Shown piece after piece: positions 45,955 through 57,199 of a stretch of DNA of 64,000 nt. The DNA is from Blasia pusilla (Eukaryota; Marchantiophyta; Marchantiopsida; Blasiales). Location: assembly GCA_050084515.1 (NCBI GenBank), contig CM114272.1, positions 9,176,001 through 9,240,000 of the forward strand. The letters are read 5' to 3'. Under the pieces are notes generated by a model that saw nothing but the letters and a program-made list of their open reading frames with translations, did not search any database and had not been told where the DNA came from. The position numbers were made by a program, and so were the translations under genes. The first letter of the stretch is position 1. The number at the start of each line of letters is the position of its first letter.

Positions 45955-46692
45955 TTACGTAGTGGCTGTAGCTGTTTGACCACCTCCACTCACGCCTTTT
46001 ATACTAGGCTCCTTCTCCCCGTTTCCAGCAGCTGCACCTTGGACTCTGTCTGCCTTTCCCCGCCTTGGAGCGGGCGGTGCACCATCATCTTTGTCTTTAG
46101 CGGCACGATCGTTGCTCTTCTCGGATGGCTTCTTTCCTGCAGGCGATACCGCATCAGTCTTTGGATCGCTTACAGAAAGCTTCTCGACCTTGGACACAAC
46201 CGCCGCAACGGATGATTTCTCAATCTTATCCTTGGCTTTCAAATTTTTGCGCATGTCATATGCATCCTCGCTATCAGCGTAGTATTTCGCTTCAATGTCG
46301 TTGATTTTGTAGCCTAGAGTTTCGGTGTAGAGATGAAAAGCGGCTCTGTTGCTCTTCCTCACATGCAAGGACACGTACTCTGCTCCAAACACCTCTTCCA
46401 TCGCACGCTGAGCTGCGCTCATAAGCTTCGTTGCAAGACCTAGTTTTCGGTGGGTGCGCAGAACAGCTAAGGAGGTGATATGGCCATGGCATTCAGTCGA
46501 TTCCTCTTCCATTTTAGCCAGCACATATCCAACAATCTTCTTGTTGTAATCCTCCGCGACATATAAGAGTTGCGGCCAGGACAGAATGTGGTACAAATAA
46601 TACTTCATTTGATAATTCTCTGGCAAACACAAAAGATTGCAGTTCTGCATCGCAAGCAGGTCATCTACTGTCGCCTGCCTTACGCACACCAT
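45955..46692 (-). CDS. NAA10: N-alpha-acetyltransferase 10 (NatA catalytic subunit)
   Basis: A 245-residue single-frame protein. Residues 1-152 are the GNAT domain of NAA10/ARD1, nearly identical to plant homologues: [79 protein letters not shown] and [18 protein letters not shown]. The acetyl-CoA loop RxxGxA is R82-A87 (RKLGLA). It acetylates protein N-termini co-translationally at the ribosome together with the NAA15 scaffold. The tail after residue 152 is about 93 residues, rich in Lys, Ala, Ser and Gly and probably disordered, longer than in Arabidopsis. No intron interrupts the coding region. The ATG at 46692 gives the conserved [13 protein letters not shown] start. Confidence 0.96.
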   Translation of the reverse strand: MVCVRQATVDDLLAMQNCNLLCLPENYQMKYYLYHILSWPQLLYVAEDYNKKIVGYVLAKMEEESTECHGHITSLAVLRTHRKLGLATKLMSAAQRAMEEVFGAEYVSLHVRKSNRAAFHLYTETLGYKINDIEAKYYADSEDAYDMRKNLKAKDKIEKSSVAAVVSKVEKLSVSDPKTDAVSPAGKKPSEKSNDRAAKDKDDGAPPAPRRGKADRVQGAAAGNGEKEPSIKGVSGGGQTATATT

Positions 46693-47730
46693 GGTGCTTA
46701 GCTTTCCGTCCTACACCACAGACGTAATCTCCGCAAAGACCTCCTCGTCCCGCACCAAAACCAAACCTCGTCCAGCCCTAGTCGTCTCACTTCGTCAGAT
46801 TGAGATCACACTTGGATTTTGGGTTCCGCACCCCACCAGTACTCGATAAATCAGGCTTGACGTGTTTCTTGCGATTCTCTGCTCTCCGGCTCTTCAACTG
46901 TGCCGAATGGAACCGCGCTTACGGCCACGTAGTCTCTCCCACAAGAACTGGACCTGCCTCCGTCTCTCTTCCTCTGCGGTATTTTCTCTCTATGATTCTC
47001 TCTCGATCTCTGCCTCGCCCTAGCAAGATGTGTCCCTCTCCCGACAGGCTCTCTCTCTCGTCCTGAACCCGAATCTCCAGCTTTTCGACACAGCCGCGGC
47101 CCTCTTTCTTTCTCACATTCGATGTCGTCCTGATCCCGTTTCTCCAGCGATTCGACACAACCGACCCCGCTTCCTTTCTCTCTTTCGCTGTCGTCCTGAT
47201 CCCGATTCTCCGGCGATTCGACACAACCCGTCCCCTTCCTTTCACCCCTCTCGTGAGTCTCGTCTGCTTGGCTTTCTCATAGAATGCGGAGGAAAATATC
47301 CCCTGAGGCTGGGCAGGCTCAGGCCGCCAAAATTGGGCGGGGCTCCGCCGAGAGCGAACTCGGACCGTGCCCGCTTTCACTGCCTTCCATGAAAATGAAC
47401 TACACAGACGCCCTCCTCTCGCTCTTGAGAGCCCGGTAGCCGGTAACCCTAGGTGCACGCGGTCCACCGACCGCCGGCGGATTCCTCGGCCGGGCTGGCG
47501 GTCACGCCGTGTCGGAAAGGGTTCGTGAAGGAGCTGCCTTCGTAATAGCCGGGCATTTTCAAGGCTCTCATTACCGGGCACGGGTGGCCATATTAAGGGC
47601 ATGTCCCCATGGAAACCTCCGGTAACTTCCGATTACGATATCGGGTCGTGTGGACGGCGGTCAAACAATTTCGGTTACGAAACAAAATTGGTTTCCGGAT
47701 GTATGTGATAACTATAGTGATCCAAGGATC
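46693..47730 (-). promoter_or_regulatory. NAA10 upstream region, GC- and CT-rich
   Basis: The region directly upstream of NAA10, likely promoter and 5' untranslated sequence. It is pyrimidine-rich on the plus strand (purine-rich on the gene strand) and holds a 66/67-bp tandem repeat. A long minus-strand frame (47602-46919, 227 codons) crosses it. It is Arg/Gly-rich with repeats that mirror the DNA repeat, and I judge it non-coding. Confidence 0.45.
47058..47256. repeat. Three imperfect 66-67-bp tandem repeats
   Basis: Units begin TCGTCCTGAnCCCGnnTCTCC at 47058, 47125 and 47191. Each contains nGATTCGACACAnCC or a close variant and a TTTCTTTCTC-like tract. They lie about 370-560 bp upstream of the NAA10 ATG. 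Confidence 0.88.
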
Positions 47731-48064
47731 GTCCTTGGAATTTTTGTGCGTGATTTTTTTAGCGTTCTAGATTCTTGTTATAGTGCGAATTTGGTCATAC
47801 AAATTCCAATAGTCGATCCTAAAAATTTGGGATGTCACGACCTCAAACTTACCCCATTGGGACCGTTTTCGTTTATGACGGGTGGGTTAGAAGAACGTCC
47901 TTGGAATTTTTCTGCATGATTTTTTTTAGCGTTGTAGATTGTCGTTATAGTGTGTATTTGGTCGGACAAATTCCAATCGTTACTCCTAAAGATATGGGAT
48001 GTCACGACCCCAAACTTACCCCATTGGGACCGTTTTCGTTTATGATGGGTGGGTTAGAAGAACG
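47731..48064. repeat. 166-bp tandem duplication
   Basis: Two head-to-tail copies start GTCCTTGGAATTTTTnTGC at 47731 and 47897, and each ends ...GTGGGTTAGAAGAAC. Each contains TGTCACGACCnCAAACTTAC, which resembles the opening of plant gypsy LTRs. The arrangement may therefore be duplicated LTR material. Confidence 0.9.
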
Positions 48065-48162
48065 GAAATGTAGGAAGGTATTGAAAGCTACGGGAAAGAA
48101 TTATGGCGGGATGTTTACCGTGAAATGAGCTACTATGACTTGAAATGTTTTTGAAGTACACA

Positions 48163-48353
48163 TCTATACTATTATCAGAGGAGCGGTTTTCAAATGAAGA
48201 CATTGCAGAATTCACCACATGTCTTTTGATTGTGCATGGGTAGGGGGGCGGGCATTCAAGTAACGGAGGTTCATGGCATTCAAATAACGGGGCAGGGTTA
48301 GGGACCATTGAGTGGACCGTGCATCGAGCGGTCCCCTCACGCGTCCTAACTAG
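48163..48353 (+). mobile_element. Non-autonomous Helitron-like element, copy 4
   Basis: It runs from TCTATACTATTATCAGAGG to CTAG. A hairpin GGACCG...CGGTCC lies about 20 bp from the end. It is immediately followed by the 5' TC of another copy. Confidence 0.75.
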
Positions 48354-48546
48354 TCTATATTATTATTGGAGAGTGCCTTCTTGATCTGCAAACACCTTTT
48401 TTTTTGACATGTGGTAATCGGGCACCAAGAAAATGTTTTCCATTCTATGGGCAACAAGAATAATCCCCCTCTACCTCTATGGGCAACAATAAAAATATTT
48501 TGTGTGCAACATCAGTAGTCCTTTACTCCCACAGGCTGCTCACTAG
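48354..48546 (+). mobile_element. Non-autonomous Helitron-like element, copy 5 (abuts copy 4)
   Basis: It starts TCTATATTATTATTGGAGAG with no base between it and the CTAG end of copy 4. A CTAG at 48543-48546 followed by T is the likely end, but the terminal hairpin is poor, so the right border is tentative. Confidence 0.55.
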
Positions 48547-49984
48547 TTTGATTTGAAAGTGTGTAAAATCAATCAAAAAGTAGTTATAGTTGGACGATTT
48601 TGATAAGACAATAATTAAGAACTTCATATGGAAGCTTTTGGACACATGTCTCCATTATTGGAAACCAATAGCTTGTAGCTAGGCACATCATTGGTAAAGG
48701 AAACATAAAGGGAATGGTAATCTTGACACAAATTGAACTTTTAGAGTTAAGCATTCAAGATGACATAAAAATCATGAAGGTAAACTTCTACTTGAATATT
48801 AATGATAATGTATCCCTTTTTGGTTTTTTATAAATATGTTTTTTCCCTTATTACTTGAAGAAAGCTTTTAATGTTTCCTTCTCCAATCCCCATCTATTAA
48901 TTAAGAAAATAAAAATCATTGGTTTAGATTACTTATTTTACAAAATATATTTTATATTTTCCTCGCAAAAAAGCTTGCAAATCAAAATAAACAATATAGA
49001 TAGAAAACCTCTTTCATCATTTTGAAGAATAATTCTTGTCCCACTATTCTCTTATTATCATTTTTCCCAAAATATGAATTTATTTTCCTTCAAAAAAAAC
49101 TTTTTAATTTTAATCAAAAATTCAATTTTCAAATGAGCAAAGATTGTAAACACAAGGACGACGTAGGAAGATTTCAAGAAGATTGGGAAATGTTTCTAGA
49201 ATAAAATTTTATTATGAGAATTAAATTAAATTATTAACTCTTCCACATCAATTTTTATTTCCAAAATAATTTTAAATTTTAAATTTTAATTAACCAAAAA
49301 AAAATCTAGTTACCAAATTTAAACTTAGTATGAATTAAATTTTTAAATATATTTATAGACATATTGCATTCATTAGAAGGTCCTCCAAGTGACCTAATGC
49401 AAATAATTATACACTTTGACATGAAAATGATTTATCTAAAAAAGAAACTTTCTTATCCTTTGTTAAGGAAAAAATGGAATTTATTTTCACTTCTTGAGTT
49501 GGAAAAAATCCCTTTTCCAACTCCCATCTCCCCACTCATAAAACAAAATTTTCCCATTACTCTTCTATTCCTCCTCATTATATTTAATTAATAAATTTAT
49601 TTTAAAAAATCCATAATCAATTTCCTTACCAAATTCAAAATTTCAATTTATAGTACTTTTTTCATCTGACCTTTCTAGAAGATGGGAAAAATAGTGAAGA
49701 AGATGGATATTGGGAGAAGATATTTGAAACTTAAAAACTCTATACCATTAAGTTCATATAATAGTTCAATTAAAATACTACCTAAATTGTAGCAAGAAAG
49801 TGTAGTGAAAGGAAAGAGCATGTAACTACATTTTGTCCTAACCTATAACTTACACAAAATTCCAAAAATATAAATTCAATATCTAAAATACATGATGCAC
49901 TCTACTTTCATAAGATCACTATACTTAGATTGAAGTAGAGAATATTAAATTGACATATTCAAGGAGGTCATATATCCATCTTGA
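48547..49984. other. Very AT-rich intergenic DNA
   Basis: Dominated by A/T runs, with no gene, RNA or clear mobile element seen. Confidence 0.55.
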
Positions 49985-51410
49985 AGTTGAGAATGACCCG
50001 TGAGGAAGAAGAGTAGCTTAAGTAAGCAGGTTATCACTTGATTTGGGCTTATTTGGAGCAATTTTCAAAAACTTACCATTTCAAATAGAATATCCCCCAG
50101 TTATGGGCATACTGAGTTCCCGTTTCTTGGAATTGACCTTTGACGTGCTATTGCAGATTAGGATAGGTAGAATAATATGTGTACAAAGTTCACCAAGAAG
50201 AGATCTTGGGCAAGGAGAGAGAGCTTCTAGAGCTCATTCCCACTTCGTTGGGCATCGTTCCATGAGGCGGAAAACGTATTGCCCTCCTTACCTTGTATGT
50301 GTAACTCAAGCCTCTCACCACAAGAGTGGGTTTGACTTGACAATGAGAGAGTTATGCAGGATTTGTATTAGTACGAGCTTGTTGATTTCAGACTTCTCTT
50401 TAAAAATAAATGAGAGTGAGAAAGTAAGAGATTTACAATGTCGGAGCTTTGGAGTGGGAGACGTATCGCTTATCCTCTATTTTTTAGGTTACAAATTTTT
50501 TTTCCCATATAGTGATTCATAAGGATGCTCAAAAGAACCTCAGCTCGTTGGTTTGTTATTTTTATAAGAGGATTTCCGAGAAAAATTGTTGTAAAATGGA
50601 GCATGGAGAGCGGATTCTCCATGGAAGGGCTTATGAGAGAGTGCATCATCTTATGATATTAATTTTAATAGGTTTTTATAGTTCATTCGTTCCTATGAAA
50701 TGGTGCAGCGTGGAAGTGCTACCAAATTTTGGTAGAAGATGAACAAACACCTATGTCAAAATGAGATCAAAGTTTCAATATATTAGAGTGTCTGCAGAGT
50801 AGGGCTCTAGGTCAAGAAAATGACTTTTCATTTTTTTCAAGAACGGTAAAGCGATGGTCATTTTCAAGTTATTAAAGCCGATGGTAAAGAGGACAAAAGG
50901 AATTCAAATTTTATTTTGATAAGGAAGGCTATCAAATGTTGTTATTGTACCTATACCCTGATCACTTCAACGCCATTATCCACCCAATACCTAGCCCACA
51001 TTACCTCTCAGAAACTAGCTTGTTTGCACCCATGCTTATGATTGGCACACATATTTTTTCATTGTTGATTTTGACTTGGGGCTATTTGTATGAGGGTGTC
51101 AATAAGAGTGTTGCATGGTACTTTTTTTATCCATAGAAAGTTATCCAAGTATGAATGAGATGATCATGTGAGGAGACTACAAGAGAGAGCCACAATGATA
51201 TCTTTTTCAGGATTTGAAATTGGGGGGAAGAGATAATTAGAGTCATGGCGAAGGATTTAGATAGAGTGGTTTGAGGTATCAAGGGTCTCCATGCGAGGTA
51301 TCTCCTCAACCCCTCTCTATGTCATTCAAACATACAAGAGACCTTAGAGGCGGAGTTTTTGACCTCATTATCGAGGACGTTGAGCATGCCTACCTCAAGG
51401 GCGCAAGAGG
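49985..51410 (+). repeat. G3 LTR and leader remnant
   Basis: It matches G2 from about 30400 to 32650 with many gaps. Landmarks are AGCTTCTAGAGCTCATTC, GAGTGGGTTTGACTTGACA, the segment GTGGAAGTGCTACCAAATTTTGG (second leader motif), and TCTCCATGCGAGGTATCTCC just before gag. The minisatellite is absent. Confidence 0.7.
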
Positions 51411-54400
51411 CCACACAATTTACAATAAAATCTAACTACCTCTATATCAATCACTGAATAATGATCAAGCCTAACCCACCCTCTACTTGAGGGAATCAAT
51501 ATATAACACACCATAAAAAATACCATACCATGTCATATGCTTAGAAGACTCAACTACATAAAGATAAGTTTCTCCATGCCTCTCCTTGGGTTATTCCCCT
51601 CTCCAAACCCTAGGGCTCCAAGAAGATGATTGGTACATATAGGTTAACCCAATATTTACCAATTAATCTAAGAATATTGAGAAACCTCCAAGAAGGCCCC
51701 TAGAAGGTGACATTTGCATACATGTCACTAAGAGAGGCCTTTATGCCATTCATGGTCTATCCACTCCTAAGAACACATATTGCTATTCTCTTGGGCCACA
51801 CCATTTACTCTCGCTCGACTATATCTAGCGTGACATTACACTAAGTAAGTCCTCTTCCCATTGTGCTCAAATCTATTTAATGCATAACGTAGTTGGATTG
51901 AAAAAGTAAATAAGACCAATTGAAAAAAGATTCAATGCTCATGGTAATATATTTTAGGAGAGACTTACGTGGAAAATTATAGAAGTAATTTTATACAAAG
52001 TGAAAACTTTGTTGAAATACTCTTTTGGGTTCAACTAAGTAATGTGAAAATGCACAAGTAAAATTCATTGAGTTCCAAGATCGATTTGAATTAGTTATAA
52101 TCTTCCAACTTTTATTACGGCTCCCACTACTAGGCTGTGAAAATCGCTTCTCTCCCTCCTGTTGCCACATATATTTTTGGTGGCATTTTGGGGGAGTCGA
52201 TTCGGAATGTAGAGGCTATAGAATGAAAGTTCTTTTGCAAGTGACTTGTCAACTGTCGGATGAGAATAGATGAAATGTGACCCTAATAAAAACATTTTAA
52301 TTCATTCTGTGTTAATTAATTCTACGCCATTTTATTCCCATGTGTTAGTGCTTTCTAACTTATGTACTCTAGGCCATTGTTGTGCTCTCTATGCAATGCC
52401 ACGCCGTGTTTCTCCCCCGTGTTAGTGTAAACACAGTGTTACCTATGTTCTCCCTACGGTGTTACTCCAGGGTTCGGGGAGTTTTTTCGTGGGACCCGAT
52501 ACATTATTGGGAATGTTAAGTCGGAAACGGAAATTCCGGTTTTTGAACCGGTTTTCAGATATGAAATACAAAGAGCGTCCTCAAATCCAACCGGTTTTCC
52601 GTAAGCAGCTTTAAAATTAATCGGAAATTCTCAGATTTAACCGGTTAGCCTTACTCGTAACCCCGGATCTCCCCGATCATTGTGTTACTCCCCGTTATAT
52701 GCAATATCACGCCGTGTTACTCCCTCATGTTAGTGTAAACACTGGCTTACTTCTCTTCTCACCGGTATTGGTGCTTGTATATCTCCACGTGGTGTTACTT
52801 TCCAAGTTAGTGCTTCTTCAAACCCAAAATTCAGGCCGCATACTGGTTCATTGTCCAAAATATCCTCATCCATGAAATTTCCCTTTGTTTCACCAATTCT
52901 ATGTTATTCAAGAGCAATCAACTATCGATATCATTGGTTGAGCTTTAGTTGCATACAATATCTATTTTCATTAGATATTATTTAGAAACACCTCCTATCT
53001 TTGTAACATTCTCAATATATTCCATGGTGTTTATTGGTGTAGGAAATGAATATAAAGTCCTTACACCAAAATAAGTGTGCATAGGTGCATATACTTTTTT
53101 GTTGAAGGAACCTACATAGAAACACCCTTTCAACAAAAAAGGAGTTTCAAGTAATACTAGCTGATTAAAATTTAATTTTACATTTTTTTCAAAATTTTAG
53201 ATTCTTTTTCAAGATTCCTTTTTTTGCTATAATTACTCCAAACTAGATAAATTTTTGTGGAATTTCCATTTTTGGTTTTTTAATATCGGTAACATACCGG
53301 TTATATCCATAATGTGTCTTCAACTCCTTTGTGTCAACCTTGATTGCAATGTATATTTGATGTTAATTAATTTTCTCACTTGTTAAAGGTTCCTATCATC
53401 GATATCGAGTTTGAAATATTATTTCTTATGGACATACCATGTAAGGCTATTCATATAAAAGTTGTTAATGTTAAACCAACCAAGGCACAAATGTAGTATG
53501 CCGAAAACCTTGATGTTCTCCTCTTTGCATGGCAAAGTGGCATTATAATGCATCAAATTCTTAGACTCATCGACAAGGCTAAGAGACAAACGGAAGAATT
53601 TAAAGTTGTTCGCAATTTACCAACAGTGTAAAAATTATTCCGTTGCAATATGGTAAATCTGTTTCTTTTCCAAAATTCCTTCACTCAATTTCTTTTTACT
53701 CATTTTCAATGCTTGTATGTGTAGGAGTGTAGAAAAATCTTTGTTAAACAAGTATGTAGTTTTTTATACAAATAAATTCACCAAGATAGCAATAATATTT
53801 AAGTTGATTGTTTGTAGGGGGAACAAACTACCTTAAGTCACAAAGTTGAGACAACTTTTGCTTATACCCGTGGAGACTATAGTTGACTTGATATCTTCTC
53901 AAGGAGCAATTCTAATCCAAAGGCTGAATCAAGCACGTACGGATGGCCTATAATTAGATGTTCAACTTGATCATGCACTCCTACTGTTATAAACTTGGAT
54001 GAGTTGGAGGACCTTAATGGACCTCACAGTGTGGCTTTAACTTGAATTGGGCTAACTAGTCTCTCAAATACATGATTTCTGTCACTAGCTCAAAGATCAA
54101 GAGAATTTTTATTCGTACAGACTTAACCTCCACAGACAACACTTGCATTAGCCAATATCTTCTCTACTTACCTTTCATTTTATGAGAGAGACTTAGAATC
54201 ATATTTATAAAAAATATGTATCCCGGTAAATTATTAATAAAAAACCTGGGAGGTCAAGGGTTAATTAAACATTGTCCAATTTCGCCATTGACAGGACCTT
54301 ACACTCGTTTAGCCTTCTACCCATATGTAGACAGATTGGGCGATGAAAATGATATCTCTATTGCTATCATCGTTTCTTGTATATCAAAGTAATTAAGAAA

Positions 54401-54500
54401 ATCCATGGATTTTTCTTCCCTTTTACATGCTTATTGAAAGATATTCAAATATTTATCTTACTCATATACCAATATAAAGTATTTCCGTTTTTCTTTTAAA
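51411..54500. other. AT-rich insertion or replacement inside G3
   Basis: G3 similarity stops near 51410 (early gag) and resumes near 54500 (end of capsid). The 3.1 kb between has no recognisable protein. It holds two related 45-bp segments (TATGCAATnnCACGCCGTGTT... at 52390 and 52698) with repeated GTGTTACTCC phrases, and a stretch rich in ACCGGTT (52540-52660). It could be one or more non-coding elements. Borders are approximate. Confidence 0.45.
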
Positions 54501-54569
54501 ACATGATCCATGAGTCTCCCATCATTGGTAGAAGTGAACGACGAAATAGGTAGCAGTCACAATTGTCTA

Positions 54570-55984
54570 TACCACCAGTGTAGCAATGTGGATTGCAAGG
54601 GAGGATTGTGGCACCACGAGCTCAAGTAGGTTACCATGTGTTTGTGCCACAGAGACCAACGCCATCATTTGGGACGGCAAAGCAACATCAACTACTAAGG
54701 ATTATTTGTTACACATATGGTGGAGCCCTTCACCAACGTGAGTGCATCCGTCACGGTAGTGTACGCGTGCCTCAGCCTGCAGGAGGAGATGGGTCTGCAC
54801 CAAGAATATCCTAGTGTGATCATTGTCAAAGGTATGGTCATACACGCACAAAGTGTTTTAGCCTACACCTTGAGTTATGTCCGGACCGATCGTCAAAGAG
54901 GGCACCAAAGTGAGTTTTCGGTTTGGGTGGGCCTATAGGTCATGCATTTAGGGTTCCGTTGGGGGACGTGGAGTCGGATTTGCCCAAGGGGGTTGTGGAT
55001 TTTCCCGTGGAGGAGGTAGAGGTCCGCCAAGTAAATCTCAAAACTTGGAGCTACGTCATTTTGATATCAATTAGAATATGATATGTGTTTGATGTATTTA
55101 TTATGTCATTTAAGTATTGAGTTTTTTTCTATAGAAAATTTTGTGCATACAATTGTCATGGAAAGTTTATTGATACAAAAAATCAATACCAAAAAACATT
55201 TTAATTGATATCAAATCACTATAAAAGTTAGCGATATCGAACTTCATGTTCAAATTATATCAAAGTTAGCACCCTCTAACTTTTGTGATGTAGACACGTT
55301 GAGGGAGACGTAGGGAATGAGGTTTGGATGGTTGCTCACATAGAGAAGTTGCAAAAGTACATGGCCGTTATGACGTTGCGGTTATTGGATGTTGGGTTAT
55401 TGGCATCAATGTCATATGGAGCAACCACAAACATGGAGGATCCTCGTTGGATATACAGGGCTACACAGATGGAGGCAGAAGTCGTTGTTACTCGTGGGGC
55501 ACTTGTAGAGTTGGATCAGTAGAGAGGGGAGGTGAAGAAACAAACTAGGATTCCTCAATCTTTCACCTTTTTTGAGATGATTATGATCCCTTTGGTGAAT
55601 CAGAGTTCCCAAAGAGTTGATGTAGTTGATGTACAGGCACGGAGGGTGATGGGAGAAGCGAGAACGACGACTCCTATTGCAGATGCTCACGTGGAGCTTG
55701 TGTTGAGTACGTTTTTGGGGGCAATCATTGCGATGTATTTCACCCTATGGTTTTCCGCTTCTGATGTTATGATGTTGAGAGGTACGCCCGCCAATTTTTT
55801 GATTGGAGGCAATGCTATGTGAGTGTGGAGTCGGCGTTTCTGCGTCACGTTTAGAGATGATTGCAGAGGATGTGATTGATCTTCCGTTGGACCCTATGCT
55901 CGGACCATTCACCTCAAATTTATGAATGGTTGCAGCTACTAGGATGGCGGAGATGCGTGCTAGACCCGCGATAAAGCGTGTCAT
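54570..55984 (+). pseudogene. G3 Gag nucleocapsid and tail
   Basis: RPTPSFGTAKQHQLLRIICY introduces the first knuckle, with one Cys changed (CYTYGGALHQREC). The second knuckle survives in another frame (CDHCQRYGHTRTKCF-like) near 54815-54865. After a 255-bp insertion the tail resumes at 55328 (MVAHIEKLQKYMAVMTLRLL, comparable to G1 MIEHLEQKLATMAGI) and continues (IPQSFTFFEMIMIP; SASDVMMLRGTPA). Multiple frames are needed, so it is non-functional. Confidence 0.7.
55035..55289. mobile_element. 255-bp MITE-like insertion in G3 gag
   Basis: AT-rich DNA splits gag sequence that is continuous in G2. The left end (ATCTCAAAACTTGGAG...TTTTGATATCA) and the reverse complement of the right end (ATCACAAAAGTTAGAG...TTTGATATAA) match imperfectly over about 35 bp. 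This forms terminal inverted repeats. GTA occurs close to each end as a possible target duplication. Confidence 0.6.
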
Positions 55985-56033
55985 GGTTACCCTTTGTGTT
56001 GTTTTCCTGGATAATCAAGGATAGGTTTCTCAT

Positions 56034-56225
56034 TTGGTGAGTCCGGGAGTTAGAGTATTTTTTCGGAAATGCGTCTTGTTGGATTCAAGAGCGCAAACCC
56101 CAATGTTGGGGAAAGCATCGTTTACAATATTAGGTCTAAGGAGCGACGATATGGAGCGTTGCCCATTCAAGATACATACATCTTTGGCTGGAGGGAGAAC
56201 GACACAATTTATCACCTGACATGAG
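56034..56225 (+). pseudogene. G3 protease remnant
   Basis: CVLLDSRAQTPMLGKASFTI shows the active-site Asp, but the following Gly is Arg (DSRA in place of DSGA). The distal protease half, present in G1 and G2, is missing. Sequence jumps from ...ITRHEVVVRI-type residues to the methyltransferase linker near 56260. Confidence 0.7.
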
Positions 56226-56259
56226 GTCGTGGTGAGGATTCGCTCATGACATCCGTCAG

Positions 56260-57120
56260 ATCAGGTGCCGCTTCGGGGCTTGAGTGAGGAGCTTTGACGC
56301 TTGGCCGATGAGCACGTGAAGATGGCGTGGAGTGAGACGTTTGTACCAGAGCGTAATGGGTCAGAGGAACCCAAGGTAGCCGGGAGAGCCACTATGACAT
56401 CCTTAGACACCACACTGATTTTGTGGGCATCCCTTATGAGGGTATTCGGGTGTTGGATCTCTTTGGAGGGTTCGACACTAGGTTGGGTGTTGTTTTGCAG
56501 GCAAGTGTGCATTGCAAGAGCATCTATATGTGGAGCTTGATGAGGTTGCATCGATACTTTTTACTTTGATATGTGGCGCAGTTACACCTCCTTTTTCTCG
56601 ACTTGTTGTATGCGTTTGTCTTACATGGAAACTAGAGTTCCCTATCAAGGAATATTTCATTGCTAGGGGCGCACGACTTAGAGCAAGTAGGGACCATTGA
56701 TTTGGTCATTTCTGGTTGGCCTTGTGAAGGCCATTCTAGTGTTATACGAGATAGCGGGTTAGTTGGCACTCGATCTAGATTATTTTGGGAGATGATGAGC
56801 ATCTTGCGACATTTGCTTAAGCATTAGTCTTGTTATCCAACTTACGTCTTGGAGACTGTACCTATTTTGGGCAATTTGAGGCCACGGGTGGTGATAAGTG
56901 TACATCAAATACGAGTTTGGATCATCCCGACAAAGTTTTTGGATGCGGGGAGTGTAGGTTTACTAGCATATTTCCTGTGTCTATGGTAGACCAATTTGGT
57001 GCCACATGAGTTGTTGCGGAGGGCTTATGTGAGAGTGGAAAGCCCCTCTGATCCCATTTGTTGGAAGGTTCTATTTTGCATCCGAGTCGTTGATTATAGG
57101 CAGTAAGGCATGACAATTGA
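56260..57120 (+). pseudogene. G3 cytosine-5 DNA methyltransferase domain, decayed
   Basis: The linker LADEHVKMAWSETFVPERNG is shared with G2. Motif I is EGIRVLDLFGG (56438-56470). Motif IV reads IDLVISGWPCEGHSS, with the Pro-Cys pair of standard C5-methyltransferases and the catalytic Cys codon at 56723-56725. GTRSRLFWEMM follows. Motif VI is altered to ETV (56852-56860). FLDAGSVG marks the approach to motif VIII, whose RAHRPR core has decayed, followed by a stop. Motifs IX and X are not recognised. One open frame runs from motif IV to motif VIII apart from two stops, which confirms the identity independently of G2. Confidence 0.8.
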
Positions 57121-57199
57121 CTGTCGTTGAAGGTGGTCAATAAGATAGTCATGTCAGGGTCAACCTTTCCCTCGTTGGTGAGTCTTTCCATTGGTTGGA

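Noticed and set aside
46919-47602. 227-codon open frame on the minus strand upstream of NAA10
   Set aside because: Arg/Gly-rich low-complexity product with internal repeats that simply mirror the 66/67-bp DNA repeat; no domain. GC-rich DNA yields long frames by chance.
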